Shown here: in pieces, positions 9,101 to 16,681 of the stretch
Position numbering within the stretch: position 1 is the first letter of the stretch
Layout: each line of letters starts with the position of its first letter
Position numbers and translations under genes: made by a program
Assembly: GCA_965222315.1 (NCBI GenBank)
Contig: OZ244951.1
Span: 2,914,001 to 2,978,000, forward strand
Length of the DNA: 64,000 nucleotides
Direction: 5' to 3'
Origin: JACKII01 sp965222315
Lineage (GTDB): Bacteria > Pseudomonadota > Alphaproteobacteria > Bin95
The notes under the pieces: model-generated
What the model was told of the DNA's origin: nothing
Databases searched by the model: none
The model's input: the letters and a program-made list of their open reading frames with translations, nothing else

Positions 9101-11019
9101 ACACCCACGCTCAGGCGGAAGGTCTGGCGCGCTGGGGCGAGTTGCAGTTGCAGACCGATGGCTCCGGCCAGTTCGTGCTCGACGGTAGCGGCGACCCGAT
9201 TGTCCTCCAGGACGGCTATTTCTTCTCACCCGACGCCGCCGCCGCCAATGGCTACACCCTGGCCTCGCTGGCAGCGGACCTCGGCCTCGGCCACGGCATC
9301 TATGACGAGGGCTTTGCCTGGGCCCAATGGCAGTCCATGCGCGCGACCCAGGTGGCGGAGATCGTGGATAGCGCCTTCATCGCTGGCGACGCCCAGACCG
9401 CCGACGCCCGCGTCGAGCATGTCCTGGGCTCCCAGGCCGGCGGCTCCGGTAATACCCCGGTCCTGATGACCGCACCCGTGTGGGCGGAGGCAGAACCGGG
9501 CGCTTGGACCGATCCGGCCGGCTTCTTCGAGACCCTGACCGTCAACGCCTATTTCGGCGGCACGACGGGCTGGAAAGATTCGGATATCGTCGACCATTGG
9601 CTCGGCACCATGACGGCGCAAGAGGCGCAAGACATGCTGCTGCGCCATCTGAAAGCGGGCCTCGACCCCAGCTACAACCACATCGCCTTCGACGGCGGCC
9701 TGATCGACGGCTCCGGCAATGTCATTCCGGGCGAAACCGTTTCCGGCGTCAGCTACACGTCGAACCTGATCGTCGATGTGTTCGATGCCATCTATGAAAC
9801 CAACATTGGCGTCCGCCAGGATATTCTCAGCGGCCACGGCGTCGCGACCTCGAACGAGGTTCTGTTCGGCGCGGACGTCCATAACTACGTGCGGCTGGTG
9901 ACGGAGACTTCGGGCAACACCGCTTTACAATTACGGGTCGATCCGGCGGGCGGCCAGTTCGAAACGGTGCTGGAGTATGACAGCCTGCTCTCCAAGACCA
10001 TCGGCGAGATGATCGACGAGGGCACCCTGTTCGTCCGCAGCCCGGAAAGCCTCGCCGATGCCATGGACGGCCGCATCGCCCCGCAAAAAGCCTATGCCGA
10101 CGCTTATGGCCTGAACCTCGCGGCCTACGAGGGCGGCCAGCACTTCGTGGCGGCGACCTGGGGGCCCTACGCCAGCAATGCAGGCAACACGGCCCTGCAC
10201 GACCTGTTCTCCGATCTGAACCAGACCACGGAAATCGGCGATCTTTATGGCTACTGGTTCGACGCATGGCAGGCCCTCGGCGGCGGCCAGTTCGCCCACT
10301 TTTCCGACTATGGCGGTTCGTCCCAATTCGGCAGTTGGGGCACGGTCGCGTATCTGGGCCAGCAGAATGAGGCCGGAGCCTCCACGCCCAAATACGACGC
10401 CGTCCAGGCATTGAACAATGCCGCGCCCTGGTGGACGACCGACGCCCGCGACCCCGGCGCGTTCCTGCAAGGCATCGTGGACCTCGGCACCGCAGCCGAC
10501 GATGTGCTCATCGGCTCGGTGGAGGAAGACCTGCTCTTCGGCGGCGACGGTAACGATTCCCTGACCGGCGGTCCCGGCGATGACAGCCTTTCGGGCGGCG
10601 CGGGGACAAACATCGTCGATGCGGGCGAAGGCGACGACCTGATCCTGCTCACCAGCCTGACGGACACGATCGACGGCGGCGACGGCTTCGACACGGTGAA
10701 GACGGCGGGGGGCCTCTCCGCGGTCGACCTCTCCACCCTGAACGCCAGCAATGTGGAGGCGCTCGACCTCCGCGATGTCGCCCACACCGACCTGACGCTC
10801 AGCGCGAACGACCTGTTCGCCTTCAATGCAGACCGCTCCCTGACAGTTTATGCGGAGACCGACGACACCCTGCTGCTCACCGGCCTCACCTACCAGGGCA
10901 GCACGACCGACGGCGCGGCCAGCATCCACACGTATGAAGCCACGGTCTCAGCGGAACTGGTCACTCTCACCGTGTGGAGCGACAATCACCTTCAACCGGA
11001 CGTGCAATTATTCCCGTAG
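6103..11019 (+). CDS. Large secreted protein: three LamG-like domains, glycosidase-like region, RTX tail
   Basis: This 1638-residue protein probably leaves the cell by type I secretion: it has no N-terminal signal peptide but carries Ca-binding GGxGxDxL repeats near 1475-1515 and a hydrophobic C-terminal tail. The N-terminus has two homologous concanavalin A/LamG-like domains (about 1-190 and 205-395), each followed by a proline-only linker, and a third LamG-like domain (about 405-585). Residues about 595-1440 resemble a clan GH-A glycosidase barrel; the segment HIELGNENWNSGFD near residue 986 has the N-E pair typical of the acid/base glutamate. A polysaccharide-binding and hydrolysing role is inferred. 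No transporter genes are nearby. The substrate cannot be read from the sequence. Confidence 0.75.
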   Translation: MTLSIDVTSSGLDAGPDYVTNTGQPPPAVTVVDDGGRFGFDISDATSVAMPTSALTDSYFGSNAFSVSLSLKAQDGALSNGQIFRIHSNLHVSVAGNGSVRADFLNDTGQRFTLTTQPSDVMDGGWHDLAISYDGSQGTFDLSLDGALAATGAASGNTKSAGSFGLNFGKIFSLNGFDGLIDDFQIDDVAVAPPPPPPPPGAYDTLTLDVTATGLDGGPDYQTEVGQPPPPVVSTQEDGRWGFDLDDGTQVAIPKQALDGPYFESDAFTVALSLKAQDGALSAGEILRIHSNLELKVSGDGSFRLDFINDQGARTTLNSTATNALDGEWHDVTVTYDDTAGTLALYLDDFEIVSGAASGSTKAMQYWGLNFGSAWGSTAFDGLIDDVTVTNTANPPAPPPPPPPTPMTEVFIDFSNGVPSGLTLFGDAFVSPGETLDLDGAGDYGLLVGIPEWNNATHVTASVDFRFDDPGDLDYARPIYNDGAFGFDVKGNALNAMVMTDSGVQRIYVGNQQFGDLQWHTVGMDLDTETDQLIITVDGQTVVDRSDLDLVLPTAIGATQLGGIGWGRWLPGEIDNVSISIGTPSALADATGNPNPSVSFNTGGYTKWNQYATAPFIDRMKGAHEWGGEFARYLHSSGSAHAFRDTDVFSGTGTVANLSFTPQTILSIDPIISLARFAEGLINQSEYIAILSNPDNFFQIQTGTGGNSELVGRLRASDPFELMATFDSDIGMTLGQLRAGGQAIVTSGDRAATFDDLQLDANGWPIHPPLDVAGGEGEASTIVMWYPAEAANAPDSIYSGNFFLMADGEGTLELFQGGGGSLNMGNIQINGPTVVPFSYTPNGGLVRLTIASSDPNDVGEYVRNIRIVHEDHMDLFEAGEIFTPEFVEFHQDDRVLRWMEALETNENPPHAEGDFDDGPDLDYYTFNLGTTHTEANGFSIDAIVAFSNKTGVDPWINVPVNASDAYVQGMAEYIEANLDPKLKVHIELGNENWNSGFDTHTHAQAEGLARWGELQLQTDGSGQFVLDGSGDPIVLQDGYFFSPDAAAANGYTLASLAADLGLGHGIYDEGFAWAQWQSMRATQVAEIVDSAFIAGDAQTADARVEHVLGSQAGGSGNTPVLMTAPVWAEAEPGAWTDPAGFFETLTVNAYFGGTTGWKDSDIVDHWLGTMTAQEAQDMLLRHLKAGLDPSYNHIAFDGGLIDGSGNVIPGETVSGVSYTSNLIVDVFDAIYETNIGVRQDILSGHGVATSNEVLFGADVHNYVRLVTETSGNTALQLRVDPAGGQFETVLEYDSLLSKTIGEMIDEGTLFVRSPESLADAMDGRIAPQKAYADAYGLNLAAYEGGQHFVAATWGPYASNAGNTALHDLFSDLNQTTEIGDLYGYWFDAWQALGGGQFAHFSDYGGSSQFGSWGTVAYLGQQNEAGASTPKYDAVQALNNAAPWWTTDARDPGAFLQGIVDLGTAADDVLIGSVEEDLLFGGDGNDSLTGGPGDDSLSGGAGTNIVDAGEGDDLILLTSLTDTIDGGDGFDTVKTAGGLSAVDLSTLNASNVEALDLRDVAHTDLTLSANDLFAFNADRSLTVYAETDDTLLLTGLTYQGSTTDGAASIHTYEATVSAELVTLTVWSDNHLQPDVQLFP

Positions 11020-11022
11020 GGC

Positions 11023-11775
11023 CTAAGGCTTGTTCCACATCCGGGAGGCGGAGGGTTGCCCCCTCGCCTCCCGCTCCGCCTCCAGGCGGGCGATCTTCAT
11101 GTCCATGTCGGTCCGATGCGTCAGCCCATGGGGATTATCGCGGGTGGGCATGGCTTCCGCCGTGATCAGAAAACGTTCCTGCGCCACCGCATAAAGCCGC
11201 CAGAGTTCCGACAGCGGGTCAGCATCGTCGTCGGCTCGGATATCCAGCCAGGGGTAGTCCTCCCCCCGGTAGATCACCAATGCCGCCGACTGCCTGCCCC
11301 GCTTGTCGCCGCCCGCGTCCTCGCCCGCCTGCATGGCCAGCAGCAGACGGTCGGCAAAGGGTTCCGCCATGGCGGACTGGTAGGCGCGCAGCGTCTCCGC
11401 CACGACCTGCGGACCCTCCAGCATGTTGCCGGCGGCGGAGACCCCATCGGCCACCTCGTGCCCGGCCCAGTCCACGCATTGCAGACCGGTATAGGCAGCG
11501 TTGCGGCCTTGTGCGTCGATCAGGTGGAACTGCCGGATCGGGTGCCCCTGGTCCCGCTCCAGAAACCGGTCGGCAATCGCATCGGGCGCGAGCCCCGCTT
11601 CCATCAGCTTCAGCCCGTCCGTGCCGAAGGTGGGATTTGGAAAGGCTTGGCTAGCCACCGCGCCAACCCCGCCCCGCACGTAGGGAACGATCGCCCCCAC
11701 GGCGAAATAGCGGCTGGCCACCGCCACGCCCAAGGCCCCGGTCGCCGGATCGCGCGCCACGATGGAGTAGGTCAT
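11023..11775 (-). CDS. DUF1028 family protein
   Basis: The 250-residue product begins MTYSIVARDPATGALGVAVAS and continues with YFAVGAIVPYVRGGVGAVASQA, the signature of DUF1028, an Ntn-hydrolase-like family of uncertain activity. The open frame extends to 11910, but the ATG at 11775 matches the family start and avoids overlapping the upstream gene. It follows the pseudo-protease gene by 11 bp on the same strand, so the two are probably cotranscribed. Its stop lies 3 bp from the convergent RTX gene stop. Confidence 0.88.
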   Translation of the reverse strand: MTYSIVARDPATGALGVAVASRYFAVGAIVPYVRGGVGAVASQAFPNPTFGTDGLKLMEAGLAPDAIADRFLERDQGHPIRQFHLIDAQGRNAAYTGLQCVDWAGHEVADGVSAAGNMLEGPQVVAETLRAYQSAMAEPFADRLLLAMQAGEDAGGDKRGRQSAALVIYRGEDYPWLDIRADDDADPLSELWRLYAVAQERFLITAEAMPTRDNPHGLTHRTDMDMKIARLEAEREARGQPSASRMWNKP

Positions 11776-11786
11776 GTGTCGGACCC

Positions 11787-12761
11787 TTAATGCATCATCG
11801 GCGCTTTGAGGAAGCTGGCGCGGTCTGCCGACTGCACCGCCACGTCGAACATCCGCCCATTCCGCGAAACCCGCAGTCTCACCTGCGCCCCCGCAGTGCC
11901 GACGGCCCATATGCGCTGCCAGACGGCGAACAGGTCGCTCGGCTCGTCATCCTCGACCGAGACGATGCGGTCCCCCGCCTGAATGCCCGCGCGGTCCGCC
12001 GGTCCGCTGTCGGTAACGCCGGCGACATATACCGAATCGTCATTCTCGGTGGCCAGCATTCCCAGCCAAGGGCGGGAGGGCCGGTTCGCCCTGCCATGGG
12101 CGAGCAGGTCCGGCAGAATTGGCGGCAGCAGGCCGATGGGCACCACCATGTTCATGTCCGCCCGCTGCGCCCGGGTATGGCCCTGCTGCAGAATCAGGGA
12201 GCCGATGCCATAGAGCTTGCCATCTTCGCCGATCAGGCCTGTACCGCCCCAATTCGGGTGGGCTGGCCCGGTATAGAACGCGTCGTCCAGAGCGTACTCC
12301 CAATAGCCCGCGAACTCCTCGCGGCCCGCCAGCTTGACCTCCATGGCGTGCTTGCGCCCGCCGCCCGCGGCGATGACGAAATCGTCGCCGATCTTCACCG
12401 TGTCGGTGTCGCCGATTTCCAGCGCGGGCAGATCGAGCCGCCCCAGCGCCTGCACCAGGCCGAAGCCGGTTTCCTGGTCCACGGCCAACGCATGGCCGGG
12501 AATCGCGCGGCCATCATTGGTGTTAATCCAAATGGTTTCCGCCTCTGTCACCAGATAGCCGATAGTGACGATCACGCCGGATTCATCGATGACAACGCCG
12601 CTGCCGCCGCGCTCCGGCCCGAGCGTGCGGGCGGTGAATGCATCTTCCGGGACATAGGAGTGCAGGGTGACGACGGCGCTCAATGTCCGGTCAAGATCGT
12701 AGGCATAATCTGCCGGATTTGGTTGAAGTTTGCTGGGAATATCCCAATCGGAATCGGTCAT
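11787..12761 (-). CDS. HtrA/S1C-like protein with degenerate catalytic triad plus PDZ domain
   Basis: The 324-residue protein has the chymotrypsin-like double barrel of S1C proteases (about 25-215) and a C-terminal PDZ domain (about 235-310, containing GPADRAGIQAGDRIVSV). All three catalytic positions look replaced. The TNAHVV-type motif reads TIGYLV (His to Tyr69), the TDLA-type Asp position reads TGFG (Gly99), and the GNSGGP-type serine position reads PNWGGT (Trp171). No signal peptide is visible. It is therefore likely a non-proteolytic binding or scaffold protein; I recall similar GYLV-type homologues in other alphaproteobacteria. The partner gene DUF1028 follows at 11 bp. Confidence 0.8.
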   Translation of the reverse strand: MTDSDWDIPSKLQPNPADYAYDLDRTLSAVVTLHSYVPEDAFTARTLGPERGGSGVVIDESGVIVTIGYLVTEAETIWINTNDGRAIPGHALAVDQETGFGLVQALGRLDLPALEIGDTDTVKIGDDFVIAAGGGRKHAMEVKLAGREEFAGYWEYALDDAFYTGPAHPNWGGTGLIGEDGKLYGIGSLILQQGHTRAQRADMNMVVPIGLLPPILPDLLAHGRANRPSRPWLGMLATENDDSVYVAGVTDSGPADRAGIQAGDRIVSVEDDEPSDLFAVWQRIWAVGTAGAQVRLRVSRNGRMFDVAVQSADRASFLKAPMMH

Positions 12762-12849
12762 ACTGCTGCCCTATTCATGGCATGGGGATCTCTAAATCGA
12801 TGTCAGTATAACGGCAGATAGGTGGCCCGCGCCAACCGGCAATACCTTC

Positions 12850-12881
12850 TTGGCGGCCGCCGGGCGGAGACCGCCCGCCAA
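12850..12881. promoter_or_regulatory. Strong hairpin in the divergent gap between the pseudo-protease and cyclase genes
   Basis: TTGGCGG at 12850-12856 pairs with CCGCCAA at 12875-12881, and inside it GGGCGG (12862-12867) pairs with CCGCCC (12871-12876) over a 3-nt loop; the two pairings overlap by two bases, so they are alternatives or form one distorted stem. It could be a regulatory hairpin in the 5' region of the cyclase gene. No T-run follows on either strand, which argues against a simple terminator. Confidence 0.4.
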
Positions 12882-12951
12882 AACAGGCACTTCCGACGAA
12901 CGTGTGACCGCCTTCGGACCGCCCGCTGGCAATGCGGCGCCATCCGCCTTA

Positions 12952-12976
12952 GCCTGTGCGGGCATAGCGCACAGGC
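12952..12976. promoter_or_regulatory. Perfect inverted repeat 35 bp upstream of the cyclase start
   Basis: GCCTGTGCG (12952-12960) and CGCACAGGC (12968-12976) are exact reverse complements around the 7-nt spacer GGCATAG. The site ends 35 bp before the cyclase ATG at 13012, a position suited to an operator or an mRNA hairpin. No regulator gene is adjacent. Confidence 0.5.
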
Positions 12977-13011
12977 AAGTGCGTTGGCTGATAAACGATG
13001 GAGGAAACACC

Positions 13012-13974
13012 ATGCACACTTTGGCAAAATTTTTCGGTTCCGCGGCGGTCGCGGGCTGTTTCGCGTTGTCGTCGGGCGCGGCCCTGACGGCGGAGTGCGC
13101 CCCATCCAAATATGGCAAGGATGACGAGATCGGCGCCGCCAACCTGATCACTCCAGAGAGTGTCATGGCCGCGTCTAAGCTGATCAAGAACGGTGAGACC
13201 CACCCCCTCGGCATTGTCATCGACCCCAACATGCCGGCATTCCCGCCCCGCAAGATGATGATGCAGGTTGTGCAGCCGAACCAGCAGTACGGCCGCAAGA
13301 TGGACAAGGATTTCGGCTGGGATATCGTCTACAATGACGACGTCACCCAGCTATGGTGGGGCACCGGCCCGCAGATCGATGGCCTGGGCCATCTGGGCGA
13401 ATCCCAGATGTATTACAACTGCAATGAAGGCAAGGAATTCGCCGCCCTCACCGGCTTGAAGAAGCTGGGCATCCACACCATCCCGCCGCTCGTCGCCCGT
13501 GGCGTGCTGGTGGACATGGCCAAGCATTTCGGCGTGGAAACCATGGATGCCGGCCAGCCTATCGACAGCGCCGACATCAAGGCGGCGGCCGAGGCGCAGG
13601 GCGTGACGTTCCAGGAAGGCGACATCATCCTCCTCCATACCGGCTGGACCGACGCCAAGCTGGAGAGCGATCCGCAGGCATGGGTATCCGGCGAGCCGGG
13701 CCTCTCTAACGAAGGCGCCGAGTATCTCGCCTCGCTGAACCCGGTCGCCGTCGGCGCCGATACGTGGGGCGTTGAAGCAGTGCCGCCGAAGGACGGCGAC
13801 AAGGTCTTTTACGGCCACGTCACCTTCCTGAAGAAAAACGGTATCTTCATCCTGGAGACCATGAACACCGGCCGCCTCGCAGCGGAAGGCGTGCATGAGT
13901 TCATGTTTGTCCTCGGCCAGGCCCGCCTGAAGGGGGCCGTGCAGATGATGATCAACCCGGTCGCCATGTGGTAG
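13012..13974 (+). CDS. Periplasmic cyclase-family (kynurenine formamidase-like) metal hydrolase
   Basis: The ATG at 13012, with GGAGG 11 bp upstream, gives 320 residues beginning with a signal peptide (hydrophobic 9-26, likely cleavage after ALTA). Residues 108-128 carry the PF04199 region, here WWGTGPQIDGLGHLG in place of the usual HxGTHxDxPxH. Asp123 and His127 are kept, but the first His and the GTH His are not. This variant occurs in secreted cyclase-like proteins whose substrates are not known; formamidase activity should not be assumed. A clear terminator follows at 13999. Confidence 0.82.
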   Translation: MHTLAKFFGSAAVAGCFALSSGAALTAECAPSKYGKDDEIGAANLITPESVMAASKLIKNGETHPLGIVIDPNMPAFPPRKMMMQVVQPNQQYGRKMDKDFGWDIVYNDDVTQLWWGTGPQIDGLGHLGESQMYYNCNEGKEFAALTGLKKLGIHTIPPLVARGVLVDMAKHFGVETMDAGQPIDSADIKAAAEAQGVTFQEGDIILLHTGWTDAKLESDPQAWVSGEPGLSNEGAEYLASLNPVAVGADTWGVEAVPPKDGDKVFYGHVTFLKKNGIFILETMNTGRLAAEGVHEFMFVLGQARLKGAVQMMINPVAMW

Positions 13975-13998
13975 GCCTCAACCATCCCATGTCCCGGG

Positions 13999-14026
13999 AA
14001 GGGGAGCGGTCCGCCGCTCCCCTTTT
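13999..14026 (+). terminator. Rho-independent terminator after the cyclase gene
   Basis: AAGGGGAGCGG (13999-14009) and CCGCTCCCCTT (14014-14024) form a perfect 11-bp stem with a TCCG loop, running into TTTT. It lies 25 bp after the cyclase stop. Confidence 0.85.
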
Positions 14027-14152
14027 CCTTGGCAGCCATCCAAGAGCGGTGCAGCCTGCTTTCGCCAGTGCGCCCGATCCGCTATCCACCAGCGAACCAA
14101 AACGGCACCGCGCTCGCCGCCCGATTCCAGCGCGCAAAAACAGGAGACAGGC

Positions 14153-15025
14153 GTGAACAATTGGCCGGCGCCCTTGCGCGTGGGTTTCTGGATGTGTGTG
14201 ACGGCGGTCGGATTTGCCGTGATGTTGAACACCGTCCGGCACCTGTCAGACAGCGGCATGCATGTGATGGTCGTGGCCTTCTGGCGGAATGTTTTCGCCG
14301 TCGTGTTTTTCGCCCCCCTGATCGTGCGCTACTGGCCCAGCCGCTTCGGCGCGGTCCGCTGGGGCGCCTACAGCCTACGCGCCATCATCATGACGCTGTC
14401 GACCGTTACGCTCTTCCTCGGCGCCATCCTGCTACCGGTGGCGGAGGCAACGGCCCTCAGCTTCACCGCCCCCCTCTTTACCGTCATCGGCGCGATCCTG
14501 TTCCTGAAGGAGAAGGTCGGTTGGCGGCGCTGGAGCGCGTTGATCGTCGGCTTTTGCGGCATCCTCATCATGCTGCGGCCAGGCGGAGACGCCTTCCAGA
14601 TGGGCGCGCTGGTCGTGCTGACGGCCAGCATTACGTTCGCCACTGTCACCTTGATGGGCAAGGTCTTGCTGCGCGCCGACCCGCCTGCGCTAGTCACCCT
14701 CAATCTCGCGCTCTATTCCCTGCCGTTCTCCCTCCTCATCACATTGCCATTCTGGCAATGGCCGTCAGGTGATCAATGGTTTTGGCTGGTGGTCCTTGGC
14801 ATCGCCGCCATCTGCAATATCTATGGTATTACCAAGGCGCTGCAGGCAGGCGACGCCTCGCTCACCCAGGCATTCGATTTCCTGCGCCTGCCGGCCACGG
14901 CGTTCCTGGCCCTGGTCTGGTTCAATCAGTTCCCGGATGTCTATGTCTGGATCGGCACCGGCGTGATCGCCGCCAGCAGCATCTACATCGCCCAGCGGGA
15001 GGCACGAAAGAAAGGCACGGCATGA
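14153..15025 (+). CDS. EamA/DMT-family transporter
   Basis: The 290-residue inner-membrane protein has ten hydrophobic helices arranged as two EamA repeats. Examples are the PVAEATALSFTAPLFTVIGAI stretch in the first half and the TQAFDFLRLPATAFLALVWF stretch in the second, both typical of drug/metabolite exporters. The start is GTG, chosen for the AGGAG box 8 bp upstream. Its stop overlaps the start of the protease gene (ATGA, 15022-15025). The substrate is not predictable; amino acid or metabolite efflux is usual for the family. Confidence 0.88.
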   Translation: MNNWPAPLRVGFWMCVTAVGFAVMLNTVRHLSDSGMHVMVVAFWRNVFAVVFFAPLIVRYWPSRFGAVRWGAYSLRAIIMTLSTVTLFLGAILLPVAEATALSFTAPLFTVIGAILFLKEKVGWRRWSALIVGFCGILIMLRPGGDAFQMGALVVLTASITFATVTLMGKVLLRADPPALVTLNLALYSLPFSLLITLPFWQWPSGDQWFWLVVLGIAAICNIYGITKALQAGDASLTQAFDFLRLPATAFLALVWFNQFPDVYVWIGTGVIAASSIYIAQREARKKGTA

Positions 15026-15882
15026 CATCTCACCTTTCGATTATCGCGGCCGCCGCCCTGTTGCTGGCCCTGTTCACCGCCCTGCCCCGACCGGCTTCGG
15101 CGGAGCAGGTTCATTGCTACGACGCGGCCCGCAAAGTGCTCTCCTATGTCGGCCGCACGGCGTGCAAGCATGAAATCGTCCCGGCGGAACGCGCGCAGGA
15201 AATCCGTGACGCCCGGCGGGACTATATCCGCCGTTCCATGACCCAGCCGGACCCGCTGCCCCAGCCGTCGCACTACAAGTCCTTCGGCTCCGGCTTCTTC
15301 GTCCATCCTGCCGGCTACGTGGTCACAAACCACCACGTAATCGCCCGCTGCGGTGGCGTTTCCGTGCTGAACAGCAGCGGCGCAGAGGTTCCGGCCCGGC
15401 TGATCGCTTCGGCCCCGCGCGAAGATCTGGCGCTGCTGAAAGTCGACGGTGCGGTCAATGCCTACGCCCCCGTCTCGAACGGTAACCCGGCGGCCGGCGA
15501 TCAACTCACCATCATGGGTTTCCCGGTCCTGAAGCTGCCCCGGCGCGAACCGATGATGATGCGGGGCGGCTATCTGGGGGAACAGACCGTCTCCAACCGG
15601 GGCCGAATCCTGGTTCTCGACGCGCTGGTCTGGCAGGGCTCCAGCGGCAGCCCGGCCTTCGACCGCTACGGCCATGTGGTCGGCGTGGTGTTCGCCAAGG
15701 CCAACATACCCGGAATCTTCCTCCGGTCGGGCGAGGTCGCGGACGACCGCACATACGCCGTGCCCGCCAGCGTGCTGGCCACCTTCCTGCGTCAGCATGA
15801 TGTGACGCCGGTCACAGCAAAGCCGGACGGCAAGCCCCTACAATCCAAAGATGCCTTGGTCCGCATCAATTGCCTGCCCTGA
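15022..15882 (+). CDS. Secreted trypsin-like serine protease
   Basis: The 286-residue product starts at the ATG that overlaps the DMT stop. It has an N-terminal signal peptide (hydrophobic 7-22, cleavage near PASA) and a single trypsin-like domain with an intact triad: His105 in TNHHV, Asp135 in REDLALL, Ser208 in GSSGSP. There is no PDZ domain. It contains several cysteines, consistent with export. Coupling to the transporter is by 4-bp overlap, but a functional link is not evident. It contrasts with the triad-less paralogous fold encoded at 11787-12761. Confidence 0.88.
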   Translation: MTSHLSIIAAAALLLALFTALPRPASAEQVHCYDAARKVLSYVGRTACKHEIVPAERAQEIRDARRDYIRRSMTQPDPLPQPSHYKSFGSGFFVHPAGYVVTNHHVIARCGGVSVLNSSGAEVPARLIASAPREDLALLKVDGAVNAYAPVSNGNPAAGDQLTIMGFPVLKLPRREPMMMRGGYLGEQTVSNRGRILVLDALVWQGSSGSPAFDRYGHVVGVVFAKANIPGIFLRSGEVADDRTYAVPASVLATFLRQHDVTPVTAKPDGKPLQSKDALVRINCLP

Positions 15883-15989
15883 CCGGCGACGCGAATTTGT
15901 CACCCACCGGTTAACGGAACTGTCACGAATTGCTGGGATAAGGGCTGCATAAGAAAGCCCGGACACCGGGCGGAATCGAGAGAGTTTCA

Positions 15990-16592
15990 ATGGAACCGTC
16001 TACTATTACCCATCGCTTACAACCCCATCCCTTGCCGTCCCGCGCCTTACCGGCGGGCCGGCCCTGGGCGCTGCTGATCGACTTCGACACCTGCATTGCC
16101 GAACCGGCCGGGGACCGGGACGGCATTTCGGTCTCTCCCGCCAGCCGCTACACGCTGATCGGCCTGTTCCGCTCGCTCGGTGGTGCGGTGGCGCTGATCA
16201 CCAACCGCAGCCTGCTGGAGGTCGACCGCCAGCTTGGCCTGCCGGATGTGCCGGTTGCGGCCAGCAATGGCTTGGAGATGCGCTCGCTCCGCAAGGCTGC
16301 GGCAGCGCCAGCATTCGGCCTGCCGTCTGGTCCGCACCGCCCGCGGGGCGAACTGGTTTCCGCCTTGATGGCCACGGCACCGTTTGCCGGACGCGCGCCG
16401 GTATACCTCAGCGGCGAATCCGGCGACGACACTGCCTTTGCGGCCGCCAAAACCCTCGGGGGCACGGGAATTTTTGTTGGCAGCGCTCCGCTGGCTGCCG
16501 CCGCATCCCTGCCCCATGCGAGCGCTGCCCGCGCCCTGCTGCGCACCTGGGCGGCGGAATTGGCGGATGCGGTGCGCCCCGTCCGCGGGTAA
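15990..16592 (+). CDS. HAD-superfamily protein resembling trehalose-phosphatase, with altered motif I
   Basis: The 200 residues follow the OtsB-like HAD layout. Motif I is LLIDFDTCIAEP (both Asp kept, Thr of DxDGT replaced by Cys), motif II ALITNRS, and motif IV is near SGESGDDTAFAAAK, followed by GIFVGS. Trehalose-6-phosphate phosphatases are usually about 230-260 residues, so the cap region is short. No trehalose-phosphate synthase gene is adjacent. The product may be a phosphatase of changed specificity or a decaying gene. It lies just before pgk on the same strand. Confidence 0.62.
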   Translation: MEPSTITHRLQPHPLPSRALPAGRPWALLIDFDTCIAEPAGDRDGISVSPASRYTLIGLFRSLGGAVALITNRSLLEVDRQLGLPDVPVAASNGLEMRSLRKAAAAPAFGLPSGPHRPRGELVSALMATAPFAGRAPVYLSGESGDDTAFAAAKTLGGTGIFVGSAPLAAAASLPHASAARALLRTWAAELADAVRPVRG

Positions 16593-16681
16593 TTGATCGC
16601 CCGCGGCACCTGGACTGCTTGCGAGTCCCTCCGCCGCGCGGCATCACCCAGCCACGACGACAGCAATGGGATATTTTCGCG

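Noticed and set aside
7051..9108. A 685-residue antisense open frame across the LamG/glycosidase gene
   Set aside because: It mirrors the codon pattern of the strong plus-strand gene in GC-rich DNA, has low-complexity composition and no recognisable motif.
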